Source of the DNA: Mucilaginibacter sp.
GTDB lineage: Bacteria > Bacteroidota > Bacteroidia > Sphingobacteriales > Sphingobacteriaceae
DNA length: 64,000 nucleotides
Assembly (NCBI RefSeq): GCF_025362475.1
Contig: NZ_JANYGH010000049.1
Coordinates: forward strand, 1 to 64,000
Reading direction: 5' to 3'
Shown here: positions 16,298-25,581 of the stretch, piece by piece
How positions within the stretch are numbered: position 1 is the first letter of the stretch
Layout: each line of letters starts with the position of its first letter
Program-made: the position numbers and the translations under genes
The notes under the pieces: generated by a model
Told to the model about the DNA's origin: nothing
The model's database searches: none
The model's input: only the letters and a program-made list of their open reading frames with translations

Positions 16298-18727
16298 TTA
16301 ACTATTGCCTACCCTATCCTTCTCATCCGCGGCGCTGCCGTCTGATCGCTTAGCCACCTTGTATGATTTGCCAAAACGATAGGTAAAGGCAAGTGTAAAC
16401 ACCCTTGTATCCCTCCGTAATTTAAAATATTCGGTAGCGTTAGGGAACTGGGTTAGCCCTTCCATCGCATTGGTATAAAAAATATCCCGCGCGCTGAACT
16501 TTAAAGTGGCCTTCTTTTTTAACAAGGGCCTTGATATGCCCAGGGATAACTGCCCGGTGGGGGATAATAATTCCTGCACATCGTTGCGGGCCTTTGTGGT
16601 ATAAAAACCAGAGATCTCGGCGGTATAAATTTTGGCTATGGTAAACTGGTTATTAGCATTAAGATTAAGTTGATCTATTTTACTGGTATAAGTATTGCCG
16701 TTAAAGCCTTTCAATTGCTTGTGATTATACAGGGCCTCCATAGTTACATTCCACCAGTTAAACGGCGATACCGACAGTGTGGATGACAGGCCCAAATTAT
16801 AGGTACTGCCAACATTGCCTTGCGTATACAAAAGTATTCCCTTGGCCTCATCGTTAAGAAACAGCTGCGAAAAGTAATTTTTGATATTGCTGTAAGATAT
16901 GCTGGTAGTAAGCAGGTTTTTATATTGGTGGCTTAGCTCAAAGTTCCAGCTGTACTGCGGTAAAAGGTATGGGTTACCTGTTTGGTAGGTATACTTGTTG
17001 ATGATAATATAAAACGGGTTCAGGTTTTGAAATACCGGTCTGTCAATACGCCGGCCAGCCGTTAGTGTAAAACTGTTGGATGAATCTGCCTGGTAACTAA
17101 TGTAGCCACTGGGGAAAAAGCCGCCATAATTGCGGGAGAAGGCTGAATCCTTTTGAATCGCATTCCCCAGCTGATGGGCTTTATAGCTGGTATACTCGTA
17201 CCTAACACCAGCCTGAACAGTTAACTTTGAATACTTCTTTTCGAAAGTGCTGTAAACGGCATTGACATTCTCTTTGTATAAAAAGTGGTTGCTTTTACTG
17301 TAGTCTTCCGTCCACTGCAAATCATCAAGATTTTCATACAACGCGGTATTATCGGTATTGCTATACGATGATTTGTAGCCGGATTGAAACGTGCCACTTT
17401 TATCGGTACGCAATGTATAATCAACCTTTCCCGAAACAATATTTATGATTGTAGGCACGTTGCCGCGGTATATATCCTGGTACCCGCCTGGAGCAAGCAG
17501 CGTATTGTTAAAACTTTGTTGAGTAAGGAAATTATAATGCAGCCAATCAATATCAGCCCCAAGATCCTGCGATGGAGATATAGTGTGCCGGGCATTTAAA
17601 TTTATAGAACCGTTTTTAAAATGGGTATGGCTTTTGTTGGTGGTTGCTATGGCAGAATCCACTGCGTTATCAGTATTTAACCAGTTGGCTATCGCCCTGT
17701 TATTGCCATGCCTGCCAACAAGAGTACCACTCAATACAATACCTAAAGTTGTTTTAGGGCTAACATAATAATCAAGCCCGGTTTTAATAGTATTATTTAA
17801 AGACGTACCTGATAAATAAGAAGACTGATCAAGCTTTGCTGTTAGTATATTGTTGGCATCGTAATACTTTCTTAACGCATACAGATCTAACAGGTACTCC
17901 ACAAAATTCATGTTGTAATTAAAAAAGGTATTGATCTTCCCTGTGCGATAATTTAAAACCAGGCTGTTGCTGTTTTTTGGATAAACACCTTGCCCAACCG
18001 AAGTTGTAAAAGAGCCGTTGAAGCCCTTTTGTTTATTCTTCTTTGTTTTAATGTTGATAATCCCCGCATTGCCGCTTGCATCATACCTGGCAGTAGGGTT
18101 GGTGATAAGTTCTATCTGCGCTACCTGTGCCGAGCTCATACTGCTCAGCAAGTTGTTCAGGTCGGCGCCGGATAGGTAGGTGGGTTTATCATCTATCATA
18201 ACCAAAACGCCGGCTTTACCTTGCAAGGCTATGCCTCCGTTACGATCAACAGTTACTCCCGGCGATTTCTCCAAAACCTCCAGTACGGTTGAGCCTATAC
18301 TAGTAACAGAAGCATCCACATTCAACACAGTTTTACCTTCTTTTTGCTGAACAAAGGGGGTATTGGCAACAATGCTCACTTCCTGCAATGCTGTACTTGA
18401 TGGCTGCAATATCACGGTATCGGCAGATACGTTAACAGGAAAGTGGTAAACACGGGTATTTTGGGGTTTATAGCCCGTATAGGTAATTAAAAATGTATAT
18501 GCACCAGCCGCAATGTCGCTAAATGAAGCCTCTCCCATTATATTGCTCATGATAGTCTTTACAGGCTTATCACCCTGTACCAATTTTACCGTAGCCCCCG
18601 CTGCCGGCTGCGACTTTTCATTTAAAACTGTAATTACAAATTCAGGCTTATCCGTATATGCCGGCTGACTATAAACACCTGAACAAAGAAATAACAACAA
18701 AATAAAGCAGTACCTTTTTAACATCAT
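16298..18727 (-). CDS. TonB-dependent-receptor-like outer membrane beta-barrel protein
   Basis: An 809-residue protein. After a signal peptide comes a carboxypeptidase-regulatory-like beta-sandwich (KSQPAAGATVKLVQGDKPV), then a TonB plug (VLEVLEKSPGVTVDRNGGIALQGKAGVLVMIDDKP) and a long beta-barrel of the Bacteroidota 'outer membrane protein beta-barrel family'. This group differs from SusC: no SusD gene is adjacent and no SusC signature was seen. The transported or sensed ligand is unknown. It is divergent from pnuC, which might hint at a vitamin, but no riboswitch lies between them. The C-terminus is polar (KSYKVAKRSDGSAADEKDRVGNS) beyond the last barrel strand. Confidence 0.85.
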   Translation of the reverse strand: MMLKRYCFILLLFLCSGVYSQPAYTDKPEFVITVLNEKSQPAAGATVKLVQGDKPVKTIMSNIMGEASFSDIAAGAYTFLITYTGYKPQNTRVYHFPVNVSADTVILQPSSTALQEVSIVANTPFVQQKEGKTVLNVDASVTSIGSTVLEVLEKSPGVTVDRNGGIALQGKAGVLVMIDDKPTYLSGADLNNLLSSMSSAQVAQIELITNPTARYDASGNAGIINIKTKKNKQKGFNGSFTTSVGQGVYPKNSNSLVLNYRTGKINTFFNYNMNFVEYLLDLYALRKYYDANNILTAKLDQSSYLSGTSLNNTIKTGLDYYVSPKTTLGIVLSGTLVGRHGNNRAIANWLNTDNAVDSAIATTNKSHTHFKNGSINLNARHTISPSQDLGADIDWLHYNFLTQQSFNNTLLAPGGYQDIYRGNVPTIINIVSGKVDYTLRTDKSGTFQSGYKSSYSNTDNTALYENLDDLQWTEDYSKSNHFLYKENVNAVYSTFEKKYSKLTVQAGVRYEYTSYKAHQLGNAIQKDSAFSRNYGGFFPSGYISYQADSSNSFTLTAGRRIDRPVFQNLNPFYIIINKYTYQTGNPYLLPQYSWNFELSHQYKNLLTTSISYSNIKNYFSQLFLNDEAKGILLYTQGNVGSTYNLGLSSTLSVSPFNWWNVTMEALYNHKQLKGFNGNTYTSKIDQLNLNANNQFTIAKIYTAEISGFYTTKARNDVQELLSPTGQLSLGISRPLLKKKATLKFSARDIFYTNAMEGLTQFPNATEYFKLRRDTRVFTLAFTYRFGKSYKVAKRSDGSAADEKDRVGNS

Positions 18728-18933
18728 ATCAACTAATGTAATCAGAAATTCATAACTAAGACGCTTACTGTCTTTAAGTGTTACATCGGTTATATGCCAT
18801 CTTGCCTAACTGCAATATCTTACTGTACTCCTTTGATCAAATGGCCAATGCGCATTTACAATTGGAAAGCGGAAGGGCTGTAGGGGAAGGGAACGCTGGC
18901 ATTTTAAGCCAACACATCGGGGGTAATCACCTG

Positions 18934-18964
18934 TTTGCCCCTTAAATTACCTTTTATATATTTG
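18934..18964 (+). promoter_or_regulatory. Near-ideal Bacteroidota promoter of pnuC
   Basis: TTTG at 18934-18937 and TATATTTG at 18957-18964 are separated by 19 bases, matching the TTTG-N19-TAnnTTTG consensus. The pnuC ATG is only six bases beyond the -7 element, so the transcript is predicted to start at or next to the start codon (leaderless). Confidence 0.7.
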
Positions 18965-18970
18965 AGTTAA

Positions 18971-19594
18971 ATGCATCTTCTCTCTATCAGCCAACAAATT
19001 CTGCAGGGAATTAAGCAAACCAGCTACCTGGAGTGGATAGGGGCTATTACAGGCATTGCCTGTGTTTACCTGGCTGCCCGGCAAAATATCTGGAACTGGT
19101 TAACCGGCATCATCAGCGTAACGGCTTACCTCATTGTTTTTTTTGAGAATGGACTGTTTGGCGATGCTTACCTGCAAATTTATTTCCTGGGTACAGGGAT
19201 TTATGGCTGGTATTTTTGGTTGCGAAAAAAAGAGAGACATGAGAAACCGGTGAGCACCCTTAGTCCAAAAGAATATGGATTGGTGATCCTGGCTACATTG
19301 TCTTTATCATTATTATTGGGCTTATATCTTCAAAAATTCACCTCGAGTACCGTTCCTTATATCGATGGCTTTTGTACAGCAATAAGCTTTGTGGCGCAAT
19401 TGCTCATGACCCGGAAGATACTCCAAAACTGGGCGCTTTGGGTATTTGTTGATATTTGCTATGTGCCGCTATACATTTATAAAAGCCTGTATGTAACTGC
19501 CATATTATATATTGTGTTGCTGATATTGGCTACTATAGGTTATATTGACTGGTATAAGGAATATAAAGCAATAAAACCTGCCGAAGAAGTATAA
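18971..19594 (+). CDS. pnuC: PnuC-family vitamin-precursor transporter
   Basis: A 207-residue inner-membrane protein with about seven helices of the PnuC/SWEET-like fold. The family motif WNWLTGIISV is present near residue 41, as is a later YGWYFW segment. PnuC proteins carry nicotinamide riboside, and relatives carry thiamine or riboflavin by facilitated diffusion coupled to phosphorylation. No thiamine or other riboswitch was found upstream and no kinase gene is adjacent, so the substrate is open. The start at 18971 matches the expected N-terminus and sits right behind the promoter. The end is three bases from the convergent modC stop. Confidence 0.88.
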   Translation: MHLLSISQQILQGIKQTSYLEWIGAITGIACVYLAARQNIWNWLTGIISVTAYLIVFFENGLFGDAYLQIYFLGTGIYGWYFWLRKKERHEKPVSTLSPKEYGLVILATLSLSLLLGLYLQKFTSSTVPYIDGFCTAISFVAQLLMTRKILQNWALWVFVDICYVPLYIYKSLYVTAILYIVLLILATIGYIDWYKEYKAIKPAEEV

Positions 19595-19597
19595 CTT

Positions 19598-20215
19598 CTA
19601 CTCAAAAACCATCTCGTCATCAACCCATCCATCCAATTCATATGGGTTATGGCTTACTATGAGGGTTGTTGTGCCCAGTTCCTGCAAAATTATTTTTAAC
19701 TCGGCTATCAGTTCTGTTTTCATTTTTGGGTCGAGCGCGGAGAAGGGCTCATCCATTAAAAGCAGTTTGGGTTTGGTAGTCATGGCTCGCAGGATAGCCA
19801 GCCGTTGTTGTTGCCCACCAGATAAATACTCTGGCTTATGCGTTTGTAACGTTTCCAGCTTGCCTAATAATAGTAATCGTTTTATCCATTGTGCATCAGT
19901 GGTGGCATATTCCAGGTGCTGCCTCACAGTCATATTGGGGAACAGGGCATATTGCTGAAATACAAAGCCCACATTCCTTTTTTGAGTAACTAAATTAACC
20001 TTTGCTGCTGTATCAAACCAGGTAACGCCATCGGCAATAATTGTTCCTTTTTCGGGGTTGATTAAACCTGCAATCAATTTAAGGAAAGTGGTTTTACCGG
20101 AGCCCGAAGGCCCATATATTTTGGTGATACTGCCTGTTATGAATTGCTTATCAATCCGCAATACCTGCTGGCCATGGTAGGCTTTTAGTTTTTTTTCGAT
20201 AGCTATACTGATCAT
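19598..20215 (-). CDS. modC: Molybdate ABC transporter ATP-binding protein (short form)
   Basis: A 205-residue ABC ATPase with Walker A GPSGSGKTT, signature LSGGQQQR, Walker B LLLMDEPFSALD and the switch His in IVSHNPYE. It ends right after the ATPase core and lacks the C-terminal MOP molybdate-sensing domain of E. coli ModC. Its ATG overlaps the modB stop by four bases. Identity as molybdate rather than another anion comes mainly from the adjacent ModA and ModB. Confidence 0.88.
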   Translation of the reverse strand: MISIAIEKKLKAYHGQQVLRIDKQFITGSITKIYGPSGSGKTTFLKLIAGLINPEKGTIIADGVTWFDTAAKVNLVTQKRNVGFVFQQYALFPNMTVRQHLEYATTDAQWIKRLLLLGKLETLQTHKPEYLSGGQQQRLAILRAMTTKPKLLLMDEPFSALDPKMKTELIAELKIILQELGTTTLIVSHNPYELDGWVDDEMVFE

Positions 20216-20889
20216 CCTAAAGGGCTTTTGGCTCGATACCTGTTAAACACAAAAACAGCTATTACCAGTACAAACGTAATGGAAAACAAAATGAGCGAAT
20301 AATTATTGGCCGCCGCATAATCCATTTTCTCTACCGAATCATATACCGCTATGGAAGCTACCCGGGTAACGCCGGGTATGTTGCCACCTATCATCAGCAC
20401 CACCCCAAACTCGCCCAGGGTGTGGGCAAACGTGAGTACAATAGCTGTTAATAACGATGGCTTAATATTGGGCAATAAAACGCTTTTAAATGTTTGCCAC
20501 GGGGTTTTACCTAAAGTATACGAAGCCTCTGATAAAGCAGCGGGTAATTGCTGCAAAGCAGATTTTACCGGACCAACCATAAAGGGCATACTGTAAATTA
20601 CCGAAGCCAGTATCAGGCCCTGGAACGAGAATACAAACTGTACATCAAAACTATCATGCAGCCATTTACCCAAGCCGTGCTGCGGACTAAAAGCCAGGAG
20701 CAAATAAAACCCCAATACCGATGGCGGCAGTACCAATGGCATAGTAATAATGGCTTCGATAATTATTTTAAAAAAAGATGTTCCCCGCGAAAGCCACCAG
20801 GCAAACGGCACGCCAATAAACAGCAGCAAAGCTGTTGTAATACCGGCCAATTTTAAAGTAAGCCATATTGGGGAAAGGTCCATCAACAA
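20212..20889 (-). CDS. modB: Molybdate ABC transporter permease
   Basis: A 225-residue membrane permease with about five to six helices. The coupling EAA loop is LPAALSEASYTLGKTPWQTFKSVLLPNIKPSLLTA, and the later segment AHTLGEFGVVLMIGGNIPG is highly typical of ModB/CysT permeases. It lies between modA and modC in the order A-B-C, nine bases after the modA stop and overlapping modC by four bases, so the three are one operon. Confidence 0.92.
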   Translation of the reverse strand: MLMDLSPIWLTLKLAGITTALLLFIGVPFAWWLSRGTSFFKIIIEAIITMPLVLPPSVLGFYLLLAFSPQHGLGKWLHDSFDVQFVFSFQGLILASVIYSMPFMVGPVKSALQQLPAALSEASYTLGKTPWQTFKSVLLPNIKPSLLTAIVLTFAHTLGEFGVVLMIGGNIPGVTRVASIAVYDSVEKMDYAAANNYSLILFSITFVLVIAVFVFNRYRAKSPLG

Positions 20890-20898
20890 AAATAGGGG

Positions 20899-21675
20899 TT
20901 ATTGCATATGGTAACCATAGCTTGTAAAAATACTTTTAGCTGCCGGGCTTAATATATACCTGTAAAACTTTTCGGCTGCGGTGTTGCCGGCACCGTGTTT
21001 CAATATCACCATCCCCTGCAATATAGGTGTATAATCCTTAGGGTTGATAACCTTATAATATAAAGCGGTTTTATGCTCTGTTTCCTTAATAAATGATTGT
21101 GTGGTAAACCCAATATCGGCAACCCCGGTTGTGATGTAGGTATTTACCTGCGATATACTTTCACCATAAACTGTTTTAGACTTTACGTCATCTAAAATGC
21201 CCTTCTTTTTTAATACTTCTTCGGCTGCTTTGCCGTAGGGCGCAATCGCCGGGTTGGCTATTGCAATCTTTTTTACCCTGGCGGTTAATAAAAGTCGTTC
21301 CCAGTTATTAAAGCCTATATTTTGCCAGCTACAGATAATGAGACTACCTTGGGCGTATACAACCGGTTTATCTGTAGCGAAGCCATTTTTAAACAAAGTT
21401 TCGGGGAAACTCATGTCGGCAGATAAAAACACATCAAAGGGAGCGCCATTACTGATCTGCGCCACCAACTTGCCCGATGAACCGATGACAGGTTCAATTA
21501 CAATTCCCGTTTTTTGCCTGAAATCTTTTTGCAATGCTTCAATAACCGATTGCAGGTTGGCTGCAGCCGCAACCCGCACATCTTGTGCATATCCGGGCAA
21601 ATGTGCCATTATGCTCAAAGCAATAAAAAAAATTATGCTTTTTAATGGCTTGCTATTGTATTGTTCGTGCTTCAT
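20899..21675 (-). CDS. modA: Molybdate-binding periplasmic protein
   Basis: A 258-residue exported binding protein. A signal peptide (hydrophobic SIIFFIALSIMAHLPGYAQ) precedes the mature start DVRVAAAANLQSV, which is the ModA signature. The oxyanion-binding segments VIGSSGKLVAQISNGAPFDVFLSAD and IANPAIAPYGKAAEEVL are present. It is the first gene of the modABC operon and should bind molybdate or tungstate in the periplasm for molybdenum-cofactor enzymes. No Moco riboswitch or ModE site was recognised in the 200 bases upstream. Confidence 0.92.
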   Translation of the reverse strand: MKHEQYNSKPLKSIIFFIALSIMAHLPGYAQDVRVAAAANLQSVIEALQKDFRQKTGIVIEPVIGSSGKLVAQISNGAPFDVFLSADMSFPETLFKNGFATDKPVVYAQGSLIICSWQNIGFNNWERLLLTARVKKIAIANPAIAPYGKAAEEVLKKKGILDDVKSKTVYGESISQVNTYITTGVADIGFTTQSFIKETEHKTALYYKVINPKDYTPILQGMVILKHGAGNTAAEKFYRYILSPAAKSIFTSYGYHMQ

Positions 21676-21888
21676 GGGTTTTTATTTTTATCTACTAAGC
21701 CGGCGTCGGTTTCTATTGGTATTAAAGCGTATCAGAAATTAAAAAACAACGGGCTCAACGGTATAACAGCACAAATATATACTTGTTATGCCGTTTATTG
21801 ATTTATATATTAGTGGAGTTCCGCAGTTAAATAAACCAATTTTACATCAATTTAAAACAAAAAAACTTTAATAAAGACCTGCCTTTCT

Positions 21889-23367
21889 ATGAAAAAAATT
21901 TTCAGTAAAGCCCTTCTGGTACCCCTTATTACACTTGCCATTTTAGGTGCCGAAGCCTGTAGCAAAAAAACTACTGTTGCTACGCCCTCACCAGTTACAC
22001 CGGTAACGCCAACACCCCCTTTAACCAGCGACGTTGCCATGTGGCTTACCACCGCAGATCAATCTCAGGCTTTTACTAAACAAAACGTAGCTATAAACTT
22101 TGGCACCGGCACCACAGCTGGTACCGTCATTAATATAGATGCCGCTACAACCTACCAAACCATTGAAGGCTTTGGCTATTGCCTTACCGGGGGCAGCGCA
22201 CAGGTTATTAACCTGATGAACGATGCACAAAAAAACGACCTGTTAACAGACCTGTTTGCAACAGACGGCACACACATCGGCGTAAGTTACCTCAGGATCA
22301 GCATTGGCGCATCAGACATGAGCGCATTTGATTATACCTATGATGAAGTTACGCCCGGCCAAACCGATGTCGACCTTAAAAGCTTCTCTATAGTTCAGGA
22401 AAAAACAGATCTGATCCCTGTATTAAAAAAGATCCTCGCTATCAATCCAAACATAAAAATACTGGCCTCCCCATGGACCGCCCCAACCTGGATGAAAAGC
22501 GCCGTAATTGGCGATGGCGGTTTTAAAGGCGGGAATTTAAACACTGCTTATTATGATGCCTATGCCCGCTACTTTGTAAAATACATACAGGCCATGAAAG
22601 CCGAGGGTATAACCATTGATGCCATTACCCCGCAAAATGAGCCGCTAAATGCCTATAATAATCCGGCGATGACCATGCAAGCCAGCGAACAGGCCGATTT
22701 TATAAAAAACAACCTGGGGCCGCAATTTAAAACAGCAGGGCTAAGCACCAAAATTATAGCCTATGATCATAATGCCGACCATACCGATTACCCTACGGAT
22801 ATTTTTAAGGATGCTGCTGCCAGCGCCTATATTGATGGTTCTGCATTCCATTTGTATGCGGGCAATATTAATTCGCTTTTGGCCCTGCATGATGCCTATC
22901 CCAACAAGAACCTTTATTTTACCGAGCAGTACACGCCATCAGAAGGAGGTTTTGCAGGCGACCTTTCCTGGCATTTTACCAACTTAATTATTGGGGCTAC
23001 CCGCAACTGGTGCCGCAATGTATTGGAATGGAACCTGGCCACCGACCCAAGTTACGGCCCTCATACCGGCGGTGGCTGCAGTACCTGCCGCGGCGCTATC
23101 ACCGTTAACGCATCATCGGGTGTTACCCGCAATGTATCCTATTATATAATAGCCCATGCATCAAAATTTGTAAGGCCCGGCGCAGTACGTATAGCCTCAG
23201 ATTACCTATCGGCATTACCTAACGTAGCATTCAAAAACACAGATGGATCAAAGGTGCTCATTGTTTTAAACCCCGGCAGTACACAACAAACTTTCAGCTT
23301 TAAAATTGATGGTAAATCGGCGCTTACTACGCTTGCAGCAGGCGCGGTTGCCACTTATGTGTGGTAA
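21889..23367 (+). CDS. GH30 beta-glycosidase lipoprotein (first copy)
   Basis: A 492-residue glycoside hydrolase. A lipobox (AILGAEAC, Cys24) predicts a lipid anchor, then a Pro/Thr-rich linker. The (beta/alpha)8 barrel has the acid/base Glu in TPQNEPLN (Glu251) and the nucleophile in YFTEQ (Glu346). A C-terminal beta-sandwich side domain ends at AAGAVATYVW. Bacterial members of this subgroup usually cut beta-1,6-glucan, although glucosylceramidase and xylanase activities exist in the family. It is clearly paralogous to the GH30 at 26347 but has no trefoil tail. The receptor-regulator gene follows 201 bases later. Confidence 0.9.
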   Translation: MKKIFSKALLVPLITLAILGAEACSKKTTVATPSPVTPVTPTPPLTSDVAMWLTTADQSQAFTKQNVAINFGTGTTAGTVINIDAATTYQTIEGFGYCLTGGSAQVINLMNDAQKNDLLTDLFATDGTHIGVSYLRISIGASDMSAFDYTYDEVTPGQTDVDLKSFSIVQEKTDLIPVLKKILAINPNIKILASPWTAPTWMKSAVIGDGGFKGGNLNTAYYDAYARYFVKYIQAMKAEGITIDAITPQNEPLNAYNNPAMTMQASEQADFIKNNLGPQFKTAGLSTKIIAYDHNADHTDYPTDIFKDAAASAYIDGSAFHLYAGNINSLLALHDAYPNKNLYFTEQYTPSEGGFAGDLSWHFTNLIIGATRNWCRNVLEWNLATDPSYGPHTGGGCSTCRGAITVNASSGVTRNVSYYIIAHASKFVRPGAVRIASDYLSALPNVAFKNTDGSKVLIVLNPGSTQQTFSFKIDGKSALTTLAAGAVATYVW

Positions 23368-23509
23368 TTTTCAATACTTTATAAAAGTTTCATTAAAGTT
23401 AATTTACTTCAAAAAAATCTTTAAATAACTGTATTATATACTTTTAATAGGATTATAAAAAGAAATATACTATTATTGTATCCGGCCTGACGCTAACCAA
23501 ACTAACCAG

Positions 23510-23546
23510 CTTTCGTACCTGCAAAACCAAGCTGCGGGTACGAAAG
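23510..23546. promoter_or_regulatory. Palindrome/hairpin upstream of the chimeric receptor gene
   Basis: CTTTCGTACCTGC (23510-23522) pairs with GCGGGTACGAAAG (23534-23546), 13 pairs with one G-U, around an 11-base loop. It ends 22 bases before the start codon. No T tract follows, so it is not a normal terminator. It could be an operator, perhaps for autoregulation, or a leader hairpin. Confidence 0.4.
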
Positions 23547-23568
23547 AAAATTACCCCGTTACCTGCGT

Positions 23569-25479
23569 ATGTATAAACTTTTATCGAGATATTTTACCCC
23601 GGCTTTACTGTTATTTCTTTGTCTCGTTAATAGCGTATCTGCACAAATTGCTGTACCGCTGAATGATAAAGTTAAGCAACACATATTTGAATATAAGCAG
23701 GTGTATTATTTTGAAGATACTACAGCTCAGTTAAAATTCAGCGAGGCCGATATCTCTGGTTTTGACAAACATTTCCGGGTAAATCCAGAACCTACCCCGG
23801 TAACCAGGAACGTTAACTCCGCCTATTGGTACCGCATAAAAATAGGCCATACCGCCGGCACTAAAAACAACTGGCTGCTGGAGTTTTTCGATCAGACGAT
23901 AGATAGCATTACCGTTTATTCGCCCATCGCTCCCAATAAATATACCCCAACACTTTTGGGCAGCAGCCGTCCCTTTTCGGATAGGTTTTATCACCATAAA
24001 AATTTCAGTCTGAATTTAAATACCCCTAAAGACGCGGATGCCATCTATTACATCCGCATCAGATCGCACCATTCTGTGAACGTGATTATGGTTTTGCGTA
24101 CGGTGAGCTGGTTTATCAGCTACGCGCTTGATGAGTATTTCTTTTTTGGGGTGTTTTATGGAATGATATTGGTTTTCGGCCTGTACAACCTCATGATGTT
24201 TATAGCTATGCGCAAGGTGCAGTACCTATACTACATCGCCTATAACATCAGCATCGGTCTTTACGAAATGTGCGCCGATGGCATAGCCTATCAATACATC
24301 TGGCCCAACAACCCGGGTTGGAATCAGTATGCTTATGGCATAGCCTTGTTTGCCGCCAGTATTTTTGCAGTCCTGTTTACCCAAAGCCTGCTCAATTTAA
24401 AGGTAAACGCGCCCCGTTTACATCAAGCTACCAGTTTGGTAACAGTGTTGCGCTGCTTGTATTTTCTGGCTTGCATCACCATAAACAACAGTTGGTTTAA
24501 CTATAAGATCATTGAGTTTATACCGCTGCTGCTGGCCTTTTATGCGGGTTGCTATACCTGGGCCACCGGGTACAAACCCGCCCGCTTTTTTGTTATCGGT
24601 TATTGCTTTTTGCTGATAGGTTTTGTTATTAAAAGCTGCATTGCCTTAAATATGTGGTTTTTGCCGGTTACCGAGTTTGATTACTATAGCCTGAGCGTTT
24701 GCTTTATCACCGAAATGCTTTTCATATCCTTTGCTATTGGCGATAAAGTAAGGATCCTGAAGAAGGAAAAGGATGATGCCCAGCAGGATATCATTCAACA
24801 AATGAAACAGAATGAGGAATTAAAAGACATTTTGAATAAACGCCTGGAAGAGCAGGTACAGCAACGCACCAAAGAGCTGGTTGAAAAATCATCCATGATT
24901 GCAGAGCAGAACGAGGAGCTGCGATCAGTGAACGACCTGCTGCAGCACCAGGCAGAAGAAATTTCGCGCATGAATGTGCTGCTCGAAAAAGATAATGTTA
25001 CCCTGCATAACAACATCGAGAAGGTAACTCACGACCGTGTAATGTCGGCCGAGGTAGATTTTGAGGAGTTCAGCAGGATTTATCCCGATAGGGAAACCTG
25101 TTTCAAATTCTTGTCTGATCTGAAATGGGAGAACGCTTACGCCTGCCGAAAATGTAGTGGTTTACATTATGGCGGCGGGCATTTACCTTATAGTCGCAGG
25201 TGTTCAAAATGTGGTTATGAAGAATCGGTGATAGCCTATACCATTTTACAAAACACCCGCATCCCTATCAACAAAGCCTTTTACATGATTTTTTTAATGT
25301 ACTCTACCAAAGGCAAGATCTCATCTCATAAACTATCCGAAATCCTGTCTATCCGTCAAAGCACCTGCTGGGCTTATAGCACACGGATTAAAAAGGCAAT
25401 GGAGGCCCGAAAAAAGGAGATTAAAAACGCCGGGGCGAAGGGCTGGAGTAAATTGGTGATTGATAATTCGGTGGATTGA
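23569..25479 (+). CDS. 7TMR-DISM receptor fused to an IS1595-type transposase zinc ribbon/HTH
   Basis: A 636-residue membrane protein of unusual architecture. A signal peptide (to SVSAQ) is followed by a periplasmic 7TMR-DISMED2-like sensor domain (about 35-175). Seven transmembrane helices follow (about 185-400), then a coiled coil of ~100 residues (LNKRLEEQVQQRTKELVEKS). The C-terminal ~120 residues look like the N-terminus of IS1595/ISXO2 transposases: a treble CxxC zinc ribbon (Cys526, Cys529, Cys545, Cys548), then the helical part TRIPINKAFYMIFLMYSTKGKISSHKLSEIL. There is no DDE catalytic domain. I infer a membrane-bound transcription regulator sensing a ligand, perhaps glucan fragments, because GH30 genes flank it on both sides. 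Function is untested. Confidence 0.8.
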   Translation: MYKLLSRYFTPALLLFLCLVNSVSAQIAVPLNDKVKQHIFEYKQVYYFEDTTAQLKFSEADISGFDKHFRVNPEPTPVTRNVNSAYWYRIKIGHTAGTKNNWLLEFFDQTIDSITVYSPIAPNKYTPTLLGSSRPFSDRFYHHKNFSLNLNTPKDADAIYYIRIRSHHSVNVIMVLRTVSWFISYALDEYFFFGVFYGMILVFGLYNLMMFIAMRKVQYLYYIAYNISIGLYEMCADGIAYQYIWPNNPGWNQYAYGIALFAASIFAVLFTQSLLNLKVNAPRLHQATSLVTVLRCLYFLACITINNSWFNYKIIEFIPLLLAFYAGCYTWATGYKPARFFVIGYCFLLIGFVIKSCIALNMWFLPVTEFDYYSLSVCFITEMLFISFAIGDKVRILKKEKDDAQQDIIQQMKQNEELKDILNKRLEEQVQQRTKELVEKSSMIAEQNEELRSVNDLLQHQAEEISRMNVLLEKDNVTLHNNIEKVTHDRVMSAEVDFEEFSRIYPDRETCFKFLSDLKWENAYACRKCSGLHYGGGHLPYSRRCSKCGYEESVIAYTILQNTRIPINKAFYMIFLMYSTKGKISSHKLSEILSIRQSTCWAYSTRIKKAMEARKKEIKNAGAKGWSKLVIDNSVD

Positions 25480-25581
25480 GCAAAGATTAGGGCTTAAAGT
25501 GCTAAAAATGCACCTTGATTATGGTGGAAAAATACATTTTCCATGATCTAAGGGCTTGATTTTATGATGTCCCCCGGTCGG

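Noticed and set aside
16298..18727. SusC-type nutrient receptor
   Set aside because: No SusD gene is adjacent and the barrel belongs to the other outer-membrane beta-barrel family.
18728..18970. Thiamine (TPP) riboswitch before pnuC
   Set aside because: The conserved CTGAGA and ACCTGATC-type motifs are absent on both strands, and the promoter leaves no room for a leader.
25030..25479. Recent IS1595 insertion at the end of the receptor gene
   Set aside because: There are no terminal inverted repeats or target duplications, the frame is continuous through the coiled coil, and the transposase catalytic part is absent.
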